Positions 27,659 through 39,197 of a stretch of 64,000 nt of DNA are shown piece by piece. Source of the DNA: Exobacillus caeni (GTDB lineage Bacteria; Bacillota; Bacilli; Bacillales; Guptibacillaceae). The stretch covers positions 186,001 through 250,000 of the forward strand of contig NZ_SWLG01000003.1 of assembly GCF_005747095.1 (NCBI RefSeq), given 5' to 3'. Positions within the stretch are counted from its first letter, which is position 1. Each line of letters begins with the position of its first letter. The notes under the pieces are model-generated. The model had not been told where the DNA came from and ran no database searches. It saw nothing but the letters and a program-made list of their open reading frames with translations. Made by a program: the position numbers and the translations under genes.

Positions 27659-27689
27659 TTGCGGAATATACTCCAACCTGTGATATAAT
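27659..27689 (+). promoter_or_regulatory. uvrB promoter
   Basis: Perfect extended -10 TGATATAAT (27681-27689) with a -35 candidate TTGCGG (27659) 19 bases upstream, 38 bases before the start codon. The LexA box abuts the -35, as expected for repression. Confidence 0.75.
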
Positions 27690-27726
27690 AAATGGCATGA
27701 TATCTGATATACGGAGGGCTGCTAAC

Positions 27727-29709
27727 GTGCAAAATAATAAATTTGAATTGGTTTCTAAATATCAGCCTGAGGGCGACCAGCCCAAAGCGATCAAAGAACT
27801 GGTCGCGGAGGTAAACCAAAATAAAAGGCATCAAACCTTGCTAGGTGCGACCGGTACCGGTAAAACCTTTACGATGTCGAACGTCATTAAAGAAGTAAAC
27901 AAACCAACGTTGATCATAGCCCACAACAAAACACTAGCAGGACAACTCTACAGTGAATTCAAAGAATTCTTTCCAAACAATGCGGTTGAGTACTTTGTCA
28001 GTTATTATGATTACTATCAACCAGAAGCTTATATACCACAAAGTGATACGTTTATTGAAAAAGATGCAAGCATAAACGATGAAATAGATAAACTGCGACA
28101 CTCCGCAACGTCTTCCTTATTCGAGCGGAACGATGTTATTATCATCGCGAGTGTTTCATGTATATATGGTTTAGGTTCTCCGGAAGAATACCGAGAACTC
28201 GTGCTTTCCTTGCGTACGGGAATGGAATGGGAGAGGGACGCCTTATTAAGGGAGCTTGTAGACATCCAGTACGCGCGTAACGATATCAACTTTACCCGCG
28301 GGACATTCCGAGTACGCGGCGATATTGTTGAAATCTTTCCTGCATCCAGGGATGAACATTGTATCCGTGTTGAATTTTTCGGCGATGAAATCGATCGGAT
28401 CACAGAAGTAGATGCGTTAACAGGTGAGATATTAGGTGAAAGGGAACATGTAGCGATCTTCCCGGCTTCCCACTTCGTAACCCGTGAGGCGAAGATGAAG
28501 CTTGCGATAGAACGGATCGAGAAAGAGCTTGAAGAACAGCTCAAGCATTTGCATGAAGAAGGAAAGCTGCTCGAAGCACAACGGTTGGAACAGCGTACAC
28601 GCTACGATATCGAAATGATGCAGGAGATGGGATTTTGTTCAGGGATCGAGAACTATTCGCGCCACTTAACATTAAGAGGCCCAGGATCGACGCCTTACAC
28701 GCTGATGGACTTCTTCCCGGATGATTTTCTATGCATTATCGATGAATCCCATGTAACTCTTCCGCAAATCCGTGGAATGTATAACGGGGACCAGGCACGT
28801 AAGCAGGTACTCGTGGAACATGGTTTCCGATTACCTTCAGCTAAAGATAACAGGCCGTTGAAGTTCGAGGAGTTTGAAGAAAAAGCTCATCAATGCGTAT
28901 ATGTTTCTGCGACACCTGGGCCTTATGAGAATGAGCATTCTCCAAAAATGATCGAACAAATCATCCGCCCGACGGGATTACTTGATCCGACGATCGATGT
29001 TCGTCCGATCGAAGGGCAGATCGATGACTTGTTAGACGAAATTAATACCCGGGTAGAGAAAAATGAACGCGTACTTGTAACAACACTAACGAAAAAAATG
29101 TCTGAAGATCTGACTGATTACCTGCAGGAAATGGGTATAAAGGTAAGGTACCTACATTCTGAAATAAAAACACTGGAACGGATCGAGATCATCCGTGACC
29201 TTCGCCTGGGAGTATTCGATGTTCTTGTTGGGATCAACCTGTTGAGGGAGGGTCTGGATATTCCAGAGGTTTCGCTGGTTGCGATTCTTGATGCAGATAA
29301 GGAAGGCTTCCTCCGTTCACAGCGTTCGTTGATCCAGACGATCGGACGTGCTGCCCGAAATTCCAACGGACATGTTATTATGTACGCTGATAAAATAACA
29401 GATTCAATGAATACGGCTATTGAGGAAACTGGACGCCGCCGAACAATCCAGCAGGAGTTTAACGAGAAACATGGCATCACACCTCAGACGATCCAGAAAG
29501 AAGTACGCGATGTAATTCGAGCGACAGTTACTGCTGAGACCGATGAGGAGTTTAAAGAAGCACCTAAGATCGGCAAGATGACAAAGCAGGAACGAGCGAA
29601 AGTAATAGAAAATGTCGAGAAGGAAATGAAAGAAGCGGCCCGCGAGTTGAATTTCGAACGTGCTGCGGAATTAAGAGACTTATTATTAGAGCTTAAAGCG
29701 GAAGGATGA
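27727..29709 (+). CDS. uvrB: Excinuclease ABC subunit B
   Basis: Damage-verification helicase of nucleotide excision repair. Walker A GATGTGKT lies at 40-47, the beta-hairpin region is [16 protein letters not shown] is Walker B, and QTIGRAARN is motif VI. The C-terminal UVR motif ([24 protein letters not shown]) contacts UvrC. The GTG at 27727 is the start: GGAGGG lies 8 bases before it, and the protein then aligns from residue 1 ([18 protein letters not shown]). Starts further upstream would run through the SOS box and promoter. Length 660. Seven bases separate it from uvrA. Confidence 0.98.
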   Translation: MQNNKFELVSKYQPEGDQPKAIKELVAEVNQNKRHQTLLGATGTGKTFTMSNVIKEVNKPTLIIAHNKTLAGQLYSEFKEFFPNNAVEYFVSYYDYYQPEAYIPQSDTFIEKDASINDEIDKLRHSATSSLFERNDVIIIASVSCIYGLGSPEEYRELVLSLRTGMEWERDALLRELVDIQYARNDINFTRGTFRVRGDIVEIFPASRDEHCIRVEFFGDEIDRITEVDALTGEILGEREHVAIFPASHFVTREAKMKLAIERIEKELEEQLKHLHEEGKLLEAQRLEQRTRYDIEMMQEMGFCSGIENYSRHLTLRGPGSTPYTLMDFFPDDFLCIIDESHVTLPQIRGMYNGDQARKQVLVEHGFRLPSAKDNRPLKFEEFEEKAHQCVYVSATPGPYENEHSPKMIEQIIRPTGLLDPTIDVRPIEGQIDDLLDEINTRVEKNERVLVTTLTKKMSEDLTDYLQEMGIKVRYLHSEIKTLERIEIIRDLRLGVFDVLVGINLLREGLDIPEVSLVAILDADKEGFLRSQRSLIQTIGRAARNSNGHVIMYADKITDSMNTAIEETGRRRTIQQEFNEKHGITPQTIQKEVRDVIRATVTAETDEEFKEAPKIGKMTKQERAKVIENVEKEMKEAARELNFERAAELRDLLLELKAEG

Positions 29710-29716
29710 CGAAAAG

Positions 29717-32587
29717 ATGGCTATTGAAGAAATCGTCGTCAAGGGCGCCAGAGCCCACAATTTAAAAAATATAGACATCACAATTCCAAGAGACAAGCTT
29801 GTTGTTTTAACAGGCTTGTCCGGTTCAGGGAAGTCCTCTCTTGCATTCGATACGATATATGCAGAGGGACAGCGTCGCTATGTGGAATCATTGTCTGCAT
29901 ATGCAAGGCAGTTTCTCGGCCAGATGGATAAACCGGATGTTGATTCGATCGAAGGACTTTCACCGGCAATCTCGATCGACCAGAAAACAACGAGCCGGAA
30001 CCCGAGATCTACAGTAGGAACAGTTACGGAAATTTATGATTACCTGAGGCTTCTTTTTGCACGAATAGGTAGACCCGTTTGTCCGCGCCATGGAGTTGAG
30101 ATTTCCTCGCAGACAATCGAACAGATGGTAGACCGTATCCTGGAATATCCTGAACGGACAAAGCTGCAAATCCTGTCACCGATCGTGTCTGGAAGAAAAG
30201 GCGAACATGTAAAGATTCTAGAGGATATAAAAAAACAGGGTTATGTTCGTGTAAGAGTAGACGGGGAAATGAGGGAAGTTGCTGATGAAATAAAGCTTGA
30301 AAAGAATAAAAAACATTCGATCGAGGTTGTTATCGACCGAATCGTCGTAAAGGATGGCGTGCAATCCAGGCTTGCGGACTCTTTAGAGACTGCTCTTAAC
30401 TTAGCTGGAGGACAGGTTATCGTCGATGTGATCGGCGAGGAAGAGCTGTTGTTTAACCAGCATCATGCGTGTCCGTATTGCGGCTTTACGATCGGGGAAC
30501 TCGAACCAAGATTGTTCTCGTTCAACAGCCCGTTCGGTGCCTGTCCTTCATGTGATGGGCTCGGATCAAAACTGGAAGTTGACCTTGACCTTGTTGTTCC
30601 GGACTGGGATCGGACACTCCGTGACGGGGCGATCGCACCCTGGGTTCCGATCAGCTCCAATTATTATCCGCAATTATTGGAAAGCGTCTGTAACCATTAT
30701 GGTATCGATATGGATGTTCCGGTAAGTAAACTGCCGCGCCATCAAATGGACAAAGTCCTTTATGGAAGTAACGGAGAGAAAATCTACTTCCGATATCAAA
30801 ACGACTTTGGCCAGGTGAGGGAAAACAAGATTCCGTTCGAAGGCGTTGTTGTAAACATCGAACGCCGATACCGGGAGACGAGTTCTGACTATGTTCGGGA
30901 GCAAATGGAAGGATATATGGCACAGAAGCCATGTCCGACATGTAAAGGACACAGGTTGAAAAAAGAAGCACGTGCCGTGTTAATCAACGGAAAGCATATC
31001 GGTGAAACGACTCAAAACTCTATTAAGGAAGCACTCACATTCTTTGAGGAGCTTGAATTAACTGAAAAAGAACGTGCGATTGGGAACATGATCCTTCGCG
31101 AGATCAATGATCGGCTTGGCTTCCTTGTGAATGTTGGACTTGATTATTTAACACTCAGCCGTTCTGCGGGTACGCTATCAGGCGGTGAAGCACAGCGGAT
31201 CAGGCTTGCTACACAGGTGGGATCGAGGTTGATGGGCGTCCTTTATATACTGGATGAACCTTCGATCGGCCTTCACCAAAGAGACAACGACCGGTTGATC
31301 CGCACATTAGAAAGCATGCGCGATCTTGGCAACACACTTATTGTCGTTGAGCATGATGAAGATACGATGCTTGCTGCCGATTATATTATTGATATCGGGC
31401 CTGGTGCCGGGGCCCATGGCGGTGAAATTACCGCTGCGGGCACACCTGCGGAAATCATGGACGATCCTGATTCCCTAACAGGGCAGTATTTGTCAGGTAA
31501 ACAGTTTATTCCTGTTCCGAATGAACGAAGAGAAGCTGACGGCCGATTCGTTGAAATTAAAGGTGCAAAAGAGAATAACTTAAAGAACATTAACGCGAAG
31601 ATTCCGATCGGTCTGTTTACATGTGTAACAGGTGTATCCGGATCAGGAAAAAGTACCTTGATCAACGAAATATTGTATAAAGCACTTGCCCAAAAACTGA
31701 ACCGTGCAAAAGATAAACCGGGCGAATACAAGGAGATCAAAGGGCTAGAATATCTTGATAAAGTAATCGATATCGACCAGTCTCCAATCGGCCGGACACC
31801 AAGGTCGAATCCCGCAACATATACCGGTGTGTTCGATGATATCCGTGACGTGTTTGCACAAACGAATGAAGCGAAGGTTCGCGGTTACAAAAAAGGCCGC
31901 TTTAGCTTTAACGTAAAAGGCGGGCGCTGTGAAGCATGCCGCGGAGACGGTATTATTAAGATCGAGATGCACTTCCTTCCAGATGTGTATGTTCCATGCG
32001 AAGTTTGCCACGGTAAGCGGTATAACAGGGAAACGCTCGAAATCACTTATAAGGGTAAAAATATTTCTGATGTCCTGGAGATGACCGTAGAAGAAGCGCT
32101 GGAATTCTTTAGAAACATCCCTAAGATTAAGCGGAAGCTGCAAACACTTTATGACGTCGGTCTAAGTTATATAAAATTAGGGCAGCCGGCCACTACCGTA
32201 TCCGGAGGAGAAGCACAGCGTGTTAAGCTTGCTTCGCAGCTATACAAGCGCTCAACCGGAAAGACGCTATATATTTTAGATGAGCCAACAACCGGGCTTC
32301 ATGTCGATGATATCGCACGTCTGTTAAAGGTTCTGCAGCGTCTAACAGAAAATGGAGACACCGTTTTGATTATTGAGCATAATCTTGATGTTATTAAGAC
32401 AGCCGACCATTTGATTGATCTCGGACCTGAAGGCGGAGACAGAGGCGGACAAATTGTAGCGACAGGAACGCCGGAAGAGATCGCTAAAGTCGATGAATCG
32501 TATACTGGCCGTTATCTCGGCCCTGTCCTGGAGAGAGATCGAAACCGAATGAAAAAGAAAATAAAGCAGAGCGAATCTGTTCGATAA
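29717..32587 (+). CDS. uvrA: Excinuclease ABC subunit A
   Basis: Damage-sensing ABC ATPase of nucleotide excision repair, 956 residues. It contains two ATP cassettes, with Walker [10 protein letters not shown] near residue 32 and GVSGSGKST near 640, signature motifs LSGGEAQR and VSGGEAQR, and two zinc fingers: CPYC...CPSC near 255-280 and CEAC...CEVC near 735-760. Cotranscribed with uvrB and therefore SOS-controlled. GGAAGGATG precedes the ATG. Confidence 0.98.
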   Translation: MAIEEIVVKGARAHNLKNIDITIPRDKLVVLTGLSGSGKSSLAFDTIYAEGQRRYVESLSAYARQFLGQMDKPDVDSIEGLSPAISIDQKTTSRNPRSTVGTVTEIYDYLRLLFARIGRPVCPRHGVEISSQTIEQMVDRILEYPERTKLQILSPIVSGRKGEHVKILEDIKKQGYVRVRVDGEMREVADEIKLEKNKKHSIEVVIDRIVVKDGVQSRLADSLETALNLAGGQVIVDVIGEEELLFNQHHACPYCGFTIGELEPRLFSFNSPFGACPSCDGLGSKLEVDLDLVVPDWDRTLRDGAIAPWVPISSNYYPQLLESVCNHYGIDMDVPVSKLPRHQMDKVLYGSNGEKIYFRYQNDFGQVRENKIPFEGVVVNIERRYRETSSDYVREQMEGYMAQKPCPTCKGHRLKKEARAVLINGKHIGETTQNSIKEALTFFEELELTEKERAIGNMILREINDRLGFLVNVGLDYLTLSRSAGTLSGGEAQRIRLATQVGSRLMGVLYILDEPSIGLHQRDNDRLIRTLESMRDLGNTLIVVEHDEDTMLAADYIIDIGPGAGAHGGEITAAGTPAEIMDDPDSLTGQYLSGKQFIPVPNERREADGRFVEIKGAKENNLKNINAKIPIGLFTCVTGVSGSGKSTLINEILYKALAQKLNRAKDKPGEYKEIKGLEYLDKVIDIDQSPIGRTPRSNPATYTGVFDDIRDVFAQTNEAKVRGYKKGRFSFNVKGGRCEACRGDGIIKIEMHFLPDVYVPCEVCHGKRYNRETLEITYKGKNISDVLEMTVEEALEFFRNIPKIKRKLQTLYDVGLSYIKLGQPATTVSGGEAQRVKLASQLYKRSTGKTLYILDEPTTGLHVDDIARLLKVLQRLTENGDTVLIIEHNLDVIKTADHLIDLGPEGGDRGGQIVATGTPEEIAKVDESYTGRYLGPVLERDRNRMKKKIKQSESVR

Positions 32588-32599
32588 TCGACTGTTTCA

Positions 32600-32636
32600 A
32601 AACGTCCGGGATAACTCCCGGGCGTTTGTTGTTTTT
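32600..32636 (+). terminator. Terminator after uvrA
   Basis: Stem AAACGTCCGGGA / TCCCGGGCGTTT (one U-G pair) with the tetraloop TAAC, then TTGTTTTT. Confidence 0.85.
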
Positions 32637-32697
32637 ATAACTCACTCATAGAAAATTGTTGATTTATATTTTTGTTAAAGGAAGATGCTCTAGTGAA

Positions 32698-32820
32698 GTT
32701 GATTGGAACGGAAGGTGCGAGAATCCAGCGGGAGGAAAGGGACAGGTAAGACCCCGCAGGCGAAGGCCGAGGAGGCTCGCCGCCCGCGGAAAGCGAGCAA
32801 CCTGGAGTGGAGACCAATAG
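32698..32820 (+). repeat. GC-rich palindromic intergenic repeat
   Basis: About 123 bases, much richer in GC than the flanks: GTTGATTGGAACGGAAGGTG, then GACAGGTAAGACCCCGC, GCCGAGGAGGCTCGCC, GCCCGCGGAAAGCGAG, and CAACCTGGAGTGG-AGACCAAT. Ends pair with each other (ATTGG/CCAAT, AGGT/ACCT). It belongs to the same family as the two copies before secA. I recall very similar elements in many Bacillaceae genomes; it is non-coding. The rest of the 424-base uvrA-yvlA gap holds only the uvrA terminator. Confidence 0.8.
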
Positions 32821-33011
32821 CTCCCCATCTATGATTTTACAAAAACAGAAATTCAAAAGACCTTCAGTATGGACAAAAAACACAAATTATCCACAATTCT
32901 TTATTTGAAATAAACAGGGTTTGCTAGAAGATTTCTCGAATTTTTATTAGAAAGTGAAACTTCTATACGGTTCTTTCCGTAAAAAGTAATAGAGATGGAA
33001 AGGGGTATGGA

Positions 33012-33308
33012 ATGATGAATAATGGTGAAAAAATACTGGCGGCACTTTGTTATTTTAGTGTGTTGTTCGCGCCGTTTTTGCTGCCGTTGATCGTTTATTT
33101 TGTGGCGGGAGATAAAGAGGTAAGTTACCATGCCAGGAAGGCGTTTGTTTCTCACCTTGTGCCGTTTATAAGTATCCTTCTTGTTGTGTTTTTCTTATTT
33201 GGGCAGCATGTTGGGTGGATTATTGGGGCGTTTATCCTGTTTGGGGTTCTTAATTTTGTTATTTTTATATGGAATATTGTTAAGGGAATACAGGTATTGA
33301 GGTGGTAA
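33012..33308 (+). CDS. yvlA: DUF4870 membrane protein YvlA
   Basis: Small membrane protein of 98 residues with three hydrophobic segments, the DUF4870 pattern (EKILAALCYFSVLFAPFLLPLIVY, then YHARKAFVSHL). Function unknown. In B. subtilis yvlA heads the yvlABCD operon; here 361 bases containing a structured repeat separate it from yvlB. GAAAGGGG precedes the ATG at 33012. Confidence 0.82.
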   Translation: MMNNGEKILAALCYFSVLFAPFLLPLIVYFVAGDKEVSYHARKAFVSHLVPFISILLVVFFLFGQHVGWIIGAFILFGVLNFVIFIWNIVKGIQVLRW

Positions 33309-33350
33309 GATAGAGGATTTTCGGGTACAGGATTGTGAGGGCTAAAACCC

Positions 33351-33515
33351 CAACTTGCTCTCCTGGCGACTCTTATGTGTTAAAAGCTTCTTACATGCGA
33401 GCATGACGAAGCTTATAACACAACGAGCCGCATCGCTTCGCTCTTATAAAATAGATTTGCTAATCTATTTTTTTGGAGAGCAATGATGTGTCGCTTCGTG
33501 GTCCCTTTTAAAAAC
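33351..33515 (+). repeat. Structured intergenic repeat, fullest copy
   Basis: Closing stem GCTCTCC (33357-33363) / GGAGAGC (33475-33481). Inside it: hairpin module 1, TGTGTTA-A-AAGCTTC (33376-33390) / GAAGCTT-A-TAACACA (33408-33422), capped by TTACATGCGAGCATGAC; conserved TCGCTTCGCTCT; hairpin module 2, AAAATAGATT-TGCT-AATCTATTTT (33448-33471). After the closing stem comes TCGCTTCGTGGTCCC. It fills the gap between yvlA and yvlB. The remaining bases to 33669 hold only the yvlB ribosome site. Confidence 0.8.
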
Positions 33516-33669
33516 AGAATAATTTTAGAAGGCGATTAGAAAGGGATTTTCTGTTGGTCTTAATGGTCTTATTGCTATCTCTCAGTGGGTTTTTGTTTCA
33601 CAATCATAGAGTTTTACATTCAGTTTAAGGATTCTATTATATGATTCTATTAAAAAGGAGTCGGTTAGG

Positions 33670-34761
33670 ATGAATGAAGAGCGTAAGATGATTTTGAAGA
33701 TGATTGAAGATGGAAAGATCACGGCAGATGAGGGTGCGAAGCTTTTGGAGGCGCTCGGTACAAAAGAAGATGTAAAATCAGAACAGAAGAGCCATGCAGA
33801 AAGTTTTGAGCAGGAGACGAAAACGGCTGATTGGAGCGACCAGTGGAGCAAAGCCGCGAAATCGTCTACCACCAGAGTTTCTAATTTTGTTGAAAGCTTA
33901 ATCCAGAAGATCAAAGATCTGGATCTTGATTTTAACTTCGGTTCTTATGAAGTTGTACACCATACTTTCCATCAATCGGATGTTTCTTTGAAAAAGCTTG
34001 ATATAAGTTTAAGAAACGGAGAAATCGTTCTTAAGCCATGGGATCAGAATGAAGTGAAAGTAGAGTGTGAAGCAAACGTTTATCGTGTTTCTTCCGAGGA
34101 GGAAGCAAAAGAAAAATTCCTGAACGAAGCAAGCTTCCGAGTCTATGACGACCGCTTTTCTTTTAAAATCGATAGAGCTGACATAAAGGCAACAACAACG
34201 GTTTACCTTCCGGAAAGCGATTATGATGATGTTAGGCTCAAAACGTTTAACGGAGATATTACTGGAGAAACTATTCAAGCAAACTTGTTTAAAACAAAAG
34301 CTGCAAACGGCCGAATTACCTTTAAGAAGCTTGAAGCGAGAGACATCGAAATCGAAGCGGCAAACGGCGCTATTCTGATTGAAGATGGAGAAGGCGAGAT
34401 ATGCGAGCTTGAAACAGGCAACGGGGCAATTACGATCAAAGGAAAGTTCAACGAGATCGACGCCCAGTCTCTAAATGGTGCTATCCGGGCAACAGTAACG
34501 GAACCTCTGTCTGGAAAAGGCGAATTCAAAACGCTAAACGGCAGTATCAACGTTATATTGCCAAAGGGTATGGCTGTAAAGGGTGACCTGAAGTCATCCA
34601 TCGGTTCAGTAACATGCGACCTGGAAGATATGAAAGTAGTCAGGGAAAAGAAAGAAATGGCTCAGCGTGCGCTCAGGTTTGTTACCAGTGATGAAACAAG
34701 CCCATCCTACATGGTCGAGGCAAACTCAAAAGCAGGCGGAATCACTGTTTCGCATGAATAA
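33670..34761 (+). CDS. yvlB: DUF4097 beta-helix-like protein YvlB
   Basis: Protein of 363 residues. The N-terminal 40 residues are a SHOCT/YvlB-type helical domain (KMILKMIEDGKITADEGAKLLEALG). A linker leads to a DUF4097 domain (about 110-360) of short beta repeats with regular N-G turns (NGDITGE, NGRITF, NGAILIE, NGAITIKG, NGAIRAT, NGSINVIL). No signal peptide is seen. The LiaG family shares this domain and takes part in envelope stress; the role of YvlB is unknown. AAAAAGGAG precedes the ATG; yvlC follows 39 bases later. Confidence 0.85.
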   Translation: MNEERKMILKMIEDGKITADEGAKLLEALGTKEDVKSEQKSHAESFEQETKTADWSDQWSKAAKSSTTRVSNFVESLIQKIKDLDLDFNFGSYEVVHHTFHQSDVSLKKLDISLRNGEIVLKPWDQNEVKVECEANVYRVSSEEEAKEKFLNEASFRVYDDRFSFKIDRADIKATTTVYLPESDYDDVRLKTFNGDITGETIQANLFKTKAANGRITFKKLEARDIEIEAANGAILIEDGEGEICELETGNGAITIKGKFNEIDAQSLNGAIRATVTEPLSGKGEFKTLNGSINVILPKGMAVKGDLKSSIGSVTCDLEDMKVVREKKEMAQRALRFVTSDETSPSYMVEANSKAGGITVSHE

Positions 34762-34800
34762 ACCGTATTAAAATTTGTAAGATTGAAGGAGGGATGTGGC

Positions 34801-34995
34801 ATGAAGCAGCTGGCACGTTCACAGGACGATCGGAAGGTAGCAGGAGTACTTGGCGGAATTTCTGATTCCTTGAATATCGATTCAACGATCATCCGTGTTA
34901 TCTTCGTTATTCTGTTATTTGCAACTGGTTTTTTTCCGTTTGGAATCGCATATATTATAGCAGCGTTTGTGATGCCGAACGAGAGCGAGGTGTAG
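34801..34995 (+). CDS. yvlC: PspC-domain protein YvlC
   Basis: Protein of 64 residues with a PspC domain: LARSQDDRKVAGVLGGISDSLNID, then one membrane segment VIFVILLFATGFFPFGIAYIIAAFVMP. PspC proteins sense or answer membrane stress. The ATG at 34801 has GGAGGG 7 bases upstream; a TTG at 34783 would place that site inside the gene. Confidence 0.88.
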   Translation: MKQLARSQDDRKVAGVLGGISDSLNIDSTIIRVIFVILLFATGFFPFGIAYIIAAFVMPNESEV

Positions 34996-34998
34996 CCT

Positions 34999-35364
34999 TT
35001 GTTTCGCAGTTGGATCATAAGCTTACTGGTTAACAGCATCGTGCTGGTCGTCGTTGCCGGATTTTTCGATTCGTTCTATTTGAGTGGATTCGGCGCGGCG
35101 ATTGTAGCCAGTATTATTTTAGCAATCATGAATGTCATCGTGAAGCCGATTTTGATCGTGTTAACACTTCCGGTGACGATTCTGACACTTGGATTGTTTC
35201 TTATCGTGATCAATGCGATAACGCTGATGCTGACAGCAGGAATTATGGGGGAGGCATTTTCGATCGATGGATTCGGCATGGCGATTCTGGCCTCGATTTT
35301 TATCGGTATACTAAACTTAATGATTCAAAAAGCGGTTGTGGATCCGCTGAAGGAAAAGAAGTAA
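34999..35364 (+). CDS. yvlD: Phage-holin-family-4-like membrane protein YvlD
   Basis: Four-segment membrane protein of 121 residues of the YvlD (holin family 4, superfamily IV) type, with PILIVLTLPVTILTLGLFLIVINAITLML. Function unknown; the family name does not imply phage origin. The start is TTG with GAGGTG upstream, and yvlC ends only three bases earlier, so the two are cotranscribed. Confidence 0.85.
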   Translation: MFRSWIISLLVNSIVLVVVAGFFDSFYLSGFGAAIVASIILAIMNVIVKPILIVLTLPVTILTLGLFLIVINAITLMLTAGIMGEAFSIDGFGMAILASIFIGILNLMIQKAVVDPLKEKK

Positions 35365-35381
35365 TTTTCTTTATACAGGAG

Positions 35382-35421
35382 AAGGCGTGCGATTTGGCGA
35401 TCAAATTCGTACGCCTTTTTC
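35382..35421 (+). terminator. Terminator after yvlD
   Basis: Stem AAGGCGTGCGATTTG / CAAATTCGTACGCCTT with one bulge and one G-U pair, loop GCGAT, then TTTTT. Confidence 0.83.
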
Positions 35422-35530
35422 GCTTTATGATTTTTTAATGTTTATCAAGACGGTTCCCAGGGGAAAAGTCATAGAATGAACTATAAATTTTGCAGGATAA
35501 CATAAGAAAGAAGCAGAAACAGTTAGGTAG

Positions 35531-37081
<1,551 letters not shown>

Positions 37082-37107
37082 CTTAGAAGCCGCAAAATAA
37101 CGTTAGC

Positions 37108-37148
37108 CAACACTCAACAATAGCTTATCTTGAGTGTTGTGTTTTTTT
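37108..37148 (+). terminator. Hairpin with U-run between glpK and glpD (possible attenuator)
   Basis: Perfect 10-bp stem CAACACTCAA / TTGAGTGTTG with a 12-base loop, then GTTTTTTT, 51 bases before glpD. In B. subtilis glpD is controlled by GlpP antitermination at a leader terminator; this one may work likewise or may only reduce read-through from glpK. Confidence 0.75.
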
Positions 37149-37199
37149 CTAAACCAAATTTTTCACTACAAGTATTTTTTATATAAAGGAGTGGATAGG

Positions 37200-38873
37200 A
37201 TGGCGAAGCCTTTTTCAGGATTACAACGAAATGTCATTGCTGATCAAATGATAGATGAAGAGCTAGACGTCCTTGTAATAGGCGGGGGGATAACAGGTGC
37301 CGGCATTCTGTTAGATGCTACGGTAAGAGGCATGAACGCGGGATTAATCGAAATGCAGGACTTTGCAGGCGGTACATCAAGCCGCTCTACAAAACTCGTG
37401 CACGGCGGCCTTCGATACTTAAAACAGTTTGAAATGAAGATAGTGGCGGAGGTAGGAAAAGAACGGGCGATTGTCTATGAGAATGCTCCTCATGTGACAA
37501 CACCTGAATGGATGCTCCTTCCGATTTTTAAGGGAGGTACATTTGGAAAGCTTTCTACGAGTGCGGGATTAGCTCTGTATGACCGCCTGGCAGACGTGAA
37601 GCGGAAAGAACGAAGAAGAATGCTTAACCGGGCGGAAACGATAAGAAAGGAACCGCTTATCAGGCAAAGGGGATTAAAAGGAGGGGGCTATTATGTGGAG
37701 TACAAAACAGACGATGCCCGCCTCACGCTTGAAGTAATAAAAGAAGCAGTATACCGTGGCGGCAAAGCTGTGAACTATATGATGGCGGAAGAGCTGCTCT
37801 ACGAAGAAGGAAGAGTGAAAGGTGTCAGGGTGAAGGACTTATTGAGTGGTGAGCGAAAAAACATAAAGGCAAAGAAGATTGTAAATGCAGCAGGTCCCTG
37901 GGTCGATGAGGTACGTGAAATGGACCACTCCAAAAAGGGGATGCACCTATTCTTAACCAAAGGCGTTCACCTGGTATTCGACCAGTCACGTTTTCCACTT
38001 CAGCAGGCTGTTTATTTTGATACCCCTTTTGAAGACAACCGAATGATGTTTGCCATTCCAAGAGACGGCAAAACGTATGTCGGAACAACAGATACACAGT
38101 ATGCAAAAGATCCAATAGATCCGCGTATGACAGAAGAGGACCGGGATTATATTATCGATTCTACTAATTATATGTTTCCAGGGCTCAAGCTCAAACCTGA
38201 GTACGTAGAGTCCAGCTGGGCAGGTGTTCGGCCGCTTATTCATGAGGAAGGAAAAGACCCTTCTGAAATTTCCAGAAAAGACGAAGTGTTTATTTCCGAC
38301 TCTGGCTTAATCACTATCGCTGGAGGGAAGCTGACCGGTTATCGTAAAATGGCTGAGCGTGTTGTAGATATTGCAGCAGAGCAGTTTAAAGAAGAGGGCT
38401 ATCGAACCTTCCCGGGTACCGAGACAGAGCATATTACTCTTTCCGGCGGTGATGTCGGCGGGGGCAAAGGGTTTGAAACTTATCTAGAAAACAAGGTACA
38501 GCAGGGCATAAAAATCGGGTTTACTGCTGAAGAAGCGGGAAAACTGGCAGACCGCTATGGCTCAAACGTTTCTCGAATCTATGAAATCGCACAGACAATG
38601 GGTGAAGAGGCGAAGTTTCACAACCTGAGCCTTGAAGTGTTTGTCTCGCTCGTCTACGGCATCGAAGAAGAAATGGTCGCCACTCCGATCGATTATTTCA
38701 ACCGCCGTACAAGCGCTCTTTACTTTGATATCGATTGGGTGCGTAAATGGAAAGAACCAGTCATTGCATATATGGCAAAACGCTTCAATTGGACAGACAA
38801 ACAAAAGGATTTTCATCGGGATGTTCTCGAAAAAGAGCTGCACGATGCAGTCGTTCCGTTGAAAAAGAAATAA
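37200..38873 (+). CDS. glpD: Aerobic glycerol-3-phosphate dehydrogenase
   Basis: FAD enzyme on the membrane that oxidises glycerol 3-phosphate to dihydroxyacetone phosphate and passes electrons to menaquinone. The FAD-binding motif is VIGGGITGAGILLDA (residues 23-37), followed by GTSSRSTKLVHGGLRYLKQFE, a GlpD signature, and ITIAGGKLTGYRKMAE near the C-terminal part. The 557 residues match B. subtilis GlpD (555). The ATG at 37200 follows AAAGGAGTGG; longer readings run into the terminator hairpin. With glpK it forms a complete glycerol dissimilation pair. Confidence 0.97.
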   Translation: MAKPFSGLQRNVIADQMIDEELDVLVIGGGITGAGILLDATVRGMNAGLIEMQDFAGGTSSRSTKLVHGGLRYLKQFEMKIVAEVGKERAIVYENAPHVTTPEWMLLPIFKGGTFGKLSTSAGLALYDRLADVKRKERRRMLNRAETIRKEPLIRQRGLKGGGYYVEYKTDDARLTLEVIKEAVYRGGKAVNYMMAEELLYEEGRVKGVRVKDLLSGERKNIKAKKIVNAAGPWVDEVREMDHSKKGMHLFLTKGVHLVFDQSRFPLQQAVYFDTPFEDNRMMFAIPRDGKTYVGTTDTQYAKDPIDPRMTEEDRDYIIDSTNYMFPGLKLKPEYVESSWAGVRPLIHEEGKDPSEISRKDEVFISDSGLITIAGGKLTGYRKMAERVVDIAAEQFKEEGYRTFPGTETEHITLSGGDVGGGKGFETYLENKVQQGIKIGFTAEEAGKLADRYGSNVSRIYEIAQTMGEEAKFHNLSLEVFVSLVYGIEEEMVATPIDYFNRRTSALYFDIDWVRKWKEPVIAYMAKRFNWTDKQKDFHRDVLEKELHDAVVPLKKK

Positions 38874-38885
38874 AAAGAAGGAAAA

Positions 38886-38918
38886 CCAGCATCCAATCAA
38901 TAGGGTGCTGGCTTTTTT
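38886..38918 (+). terminator. Terminator after glpD
   Basis: Nine-bp stem CCAGCATCC / GGGTGCTGG (one U-G pair), loop AATCAATA, then CTTTTTT. The following gap to hprK (about 280 bases) holds only a promoter candidate. Confidence 0.85.
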
Positions 38919-39124
38919 GAGCTAAAAATTAATGAGGATCTGAATCTCAGGACTCTATCAAATACAATCTTATTAGAGCCACAGATAAAGTAAGTTAAAG
39001 GTTAACTGCCACTGATTGTAAAGAATCCATCCTAACCTGATACCCACCAACGAACTTTCTTCTCCTTTAAAAATTGAATAAGAATGTCCTGATTTTCCCA
39101 ACATGATAAAATAGAGATTGTGAA

Positions 39125-39155
39125 TTGGTTTTAATAGCTTGAAACGTGCTAGAAT
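39125..39155 (+). promoter_or_regulatory. Candidate hprK promoter
   Basis: Extended -10 TGCTAGAAT (39147-39155), with a weak -35 TTGGTT 19 bases upstream, about 43 bases before the hprK start. Confidence 0.4.
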
Positions 39156-39197
39156 AAGAAAAGATTATTACTGATGCTCACTATCCGGGAGGTAATC

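Noticed and set aside
27547-27726. Upstream in-frame extension of uvrB.
   Set aside because: It would read through the structured repeat, the LexA box and the promoter; the GTG at 27727 has a perfect ribosome site and matches the family N-terminus.
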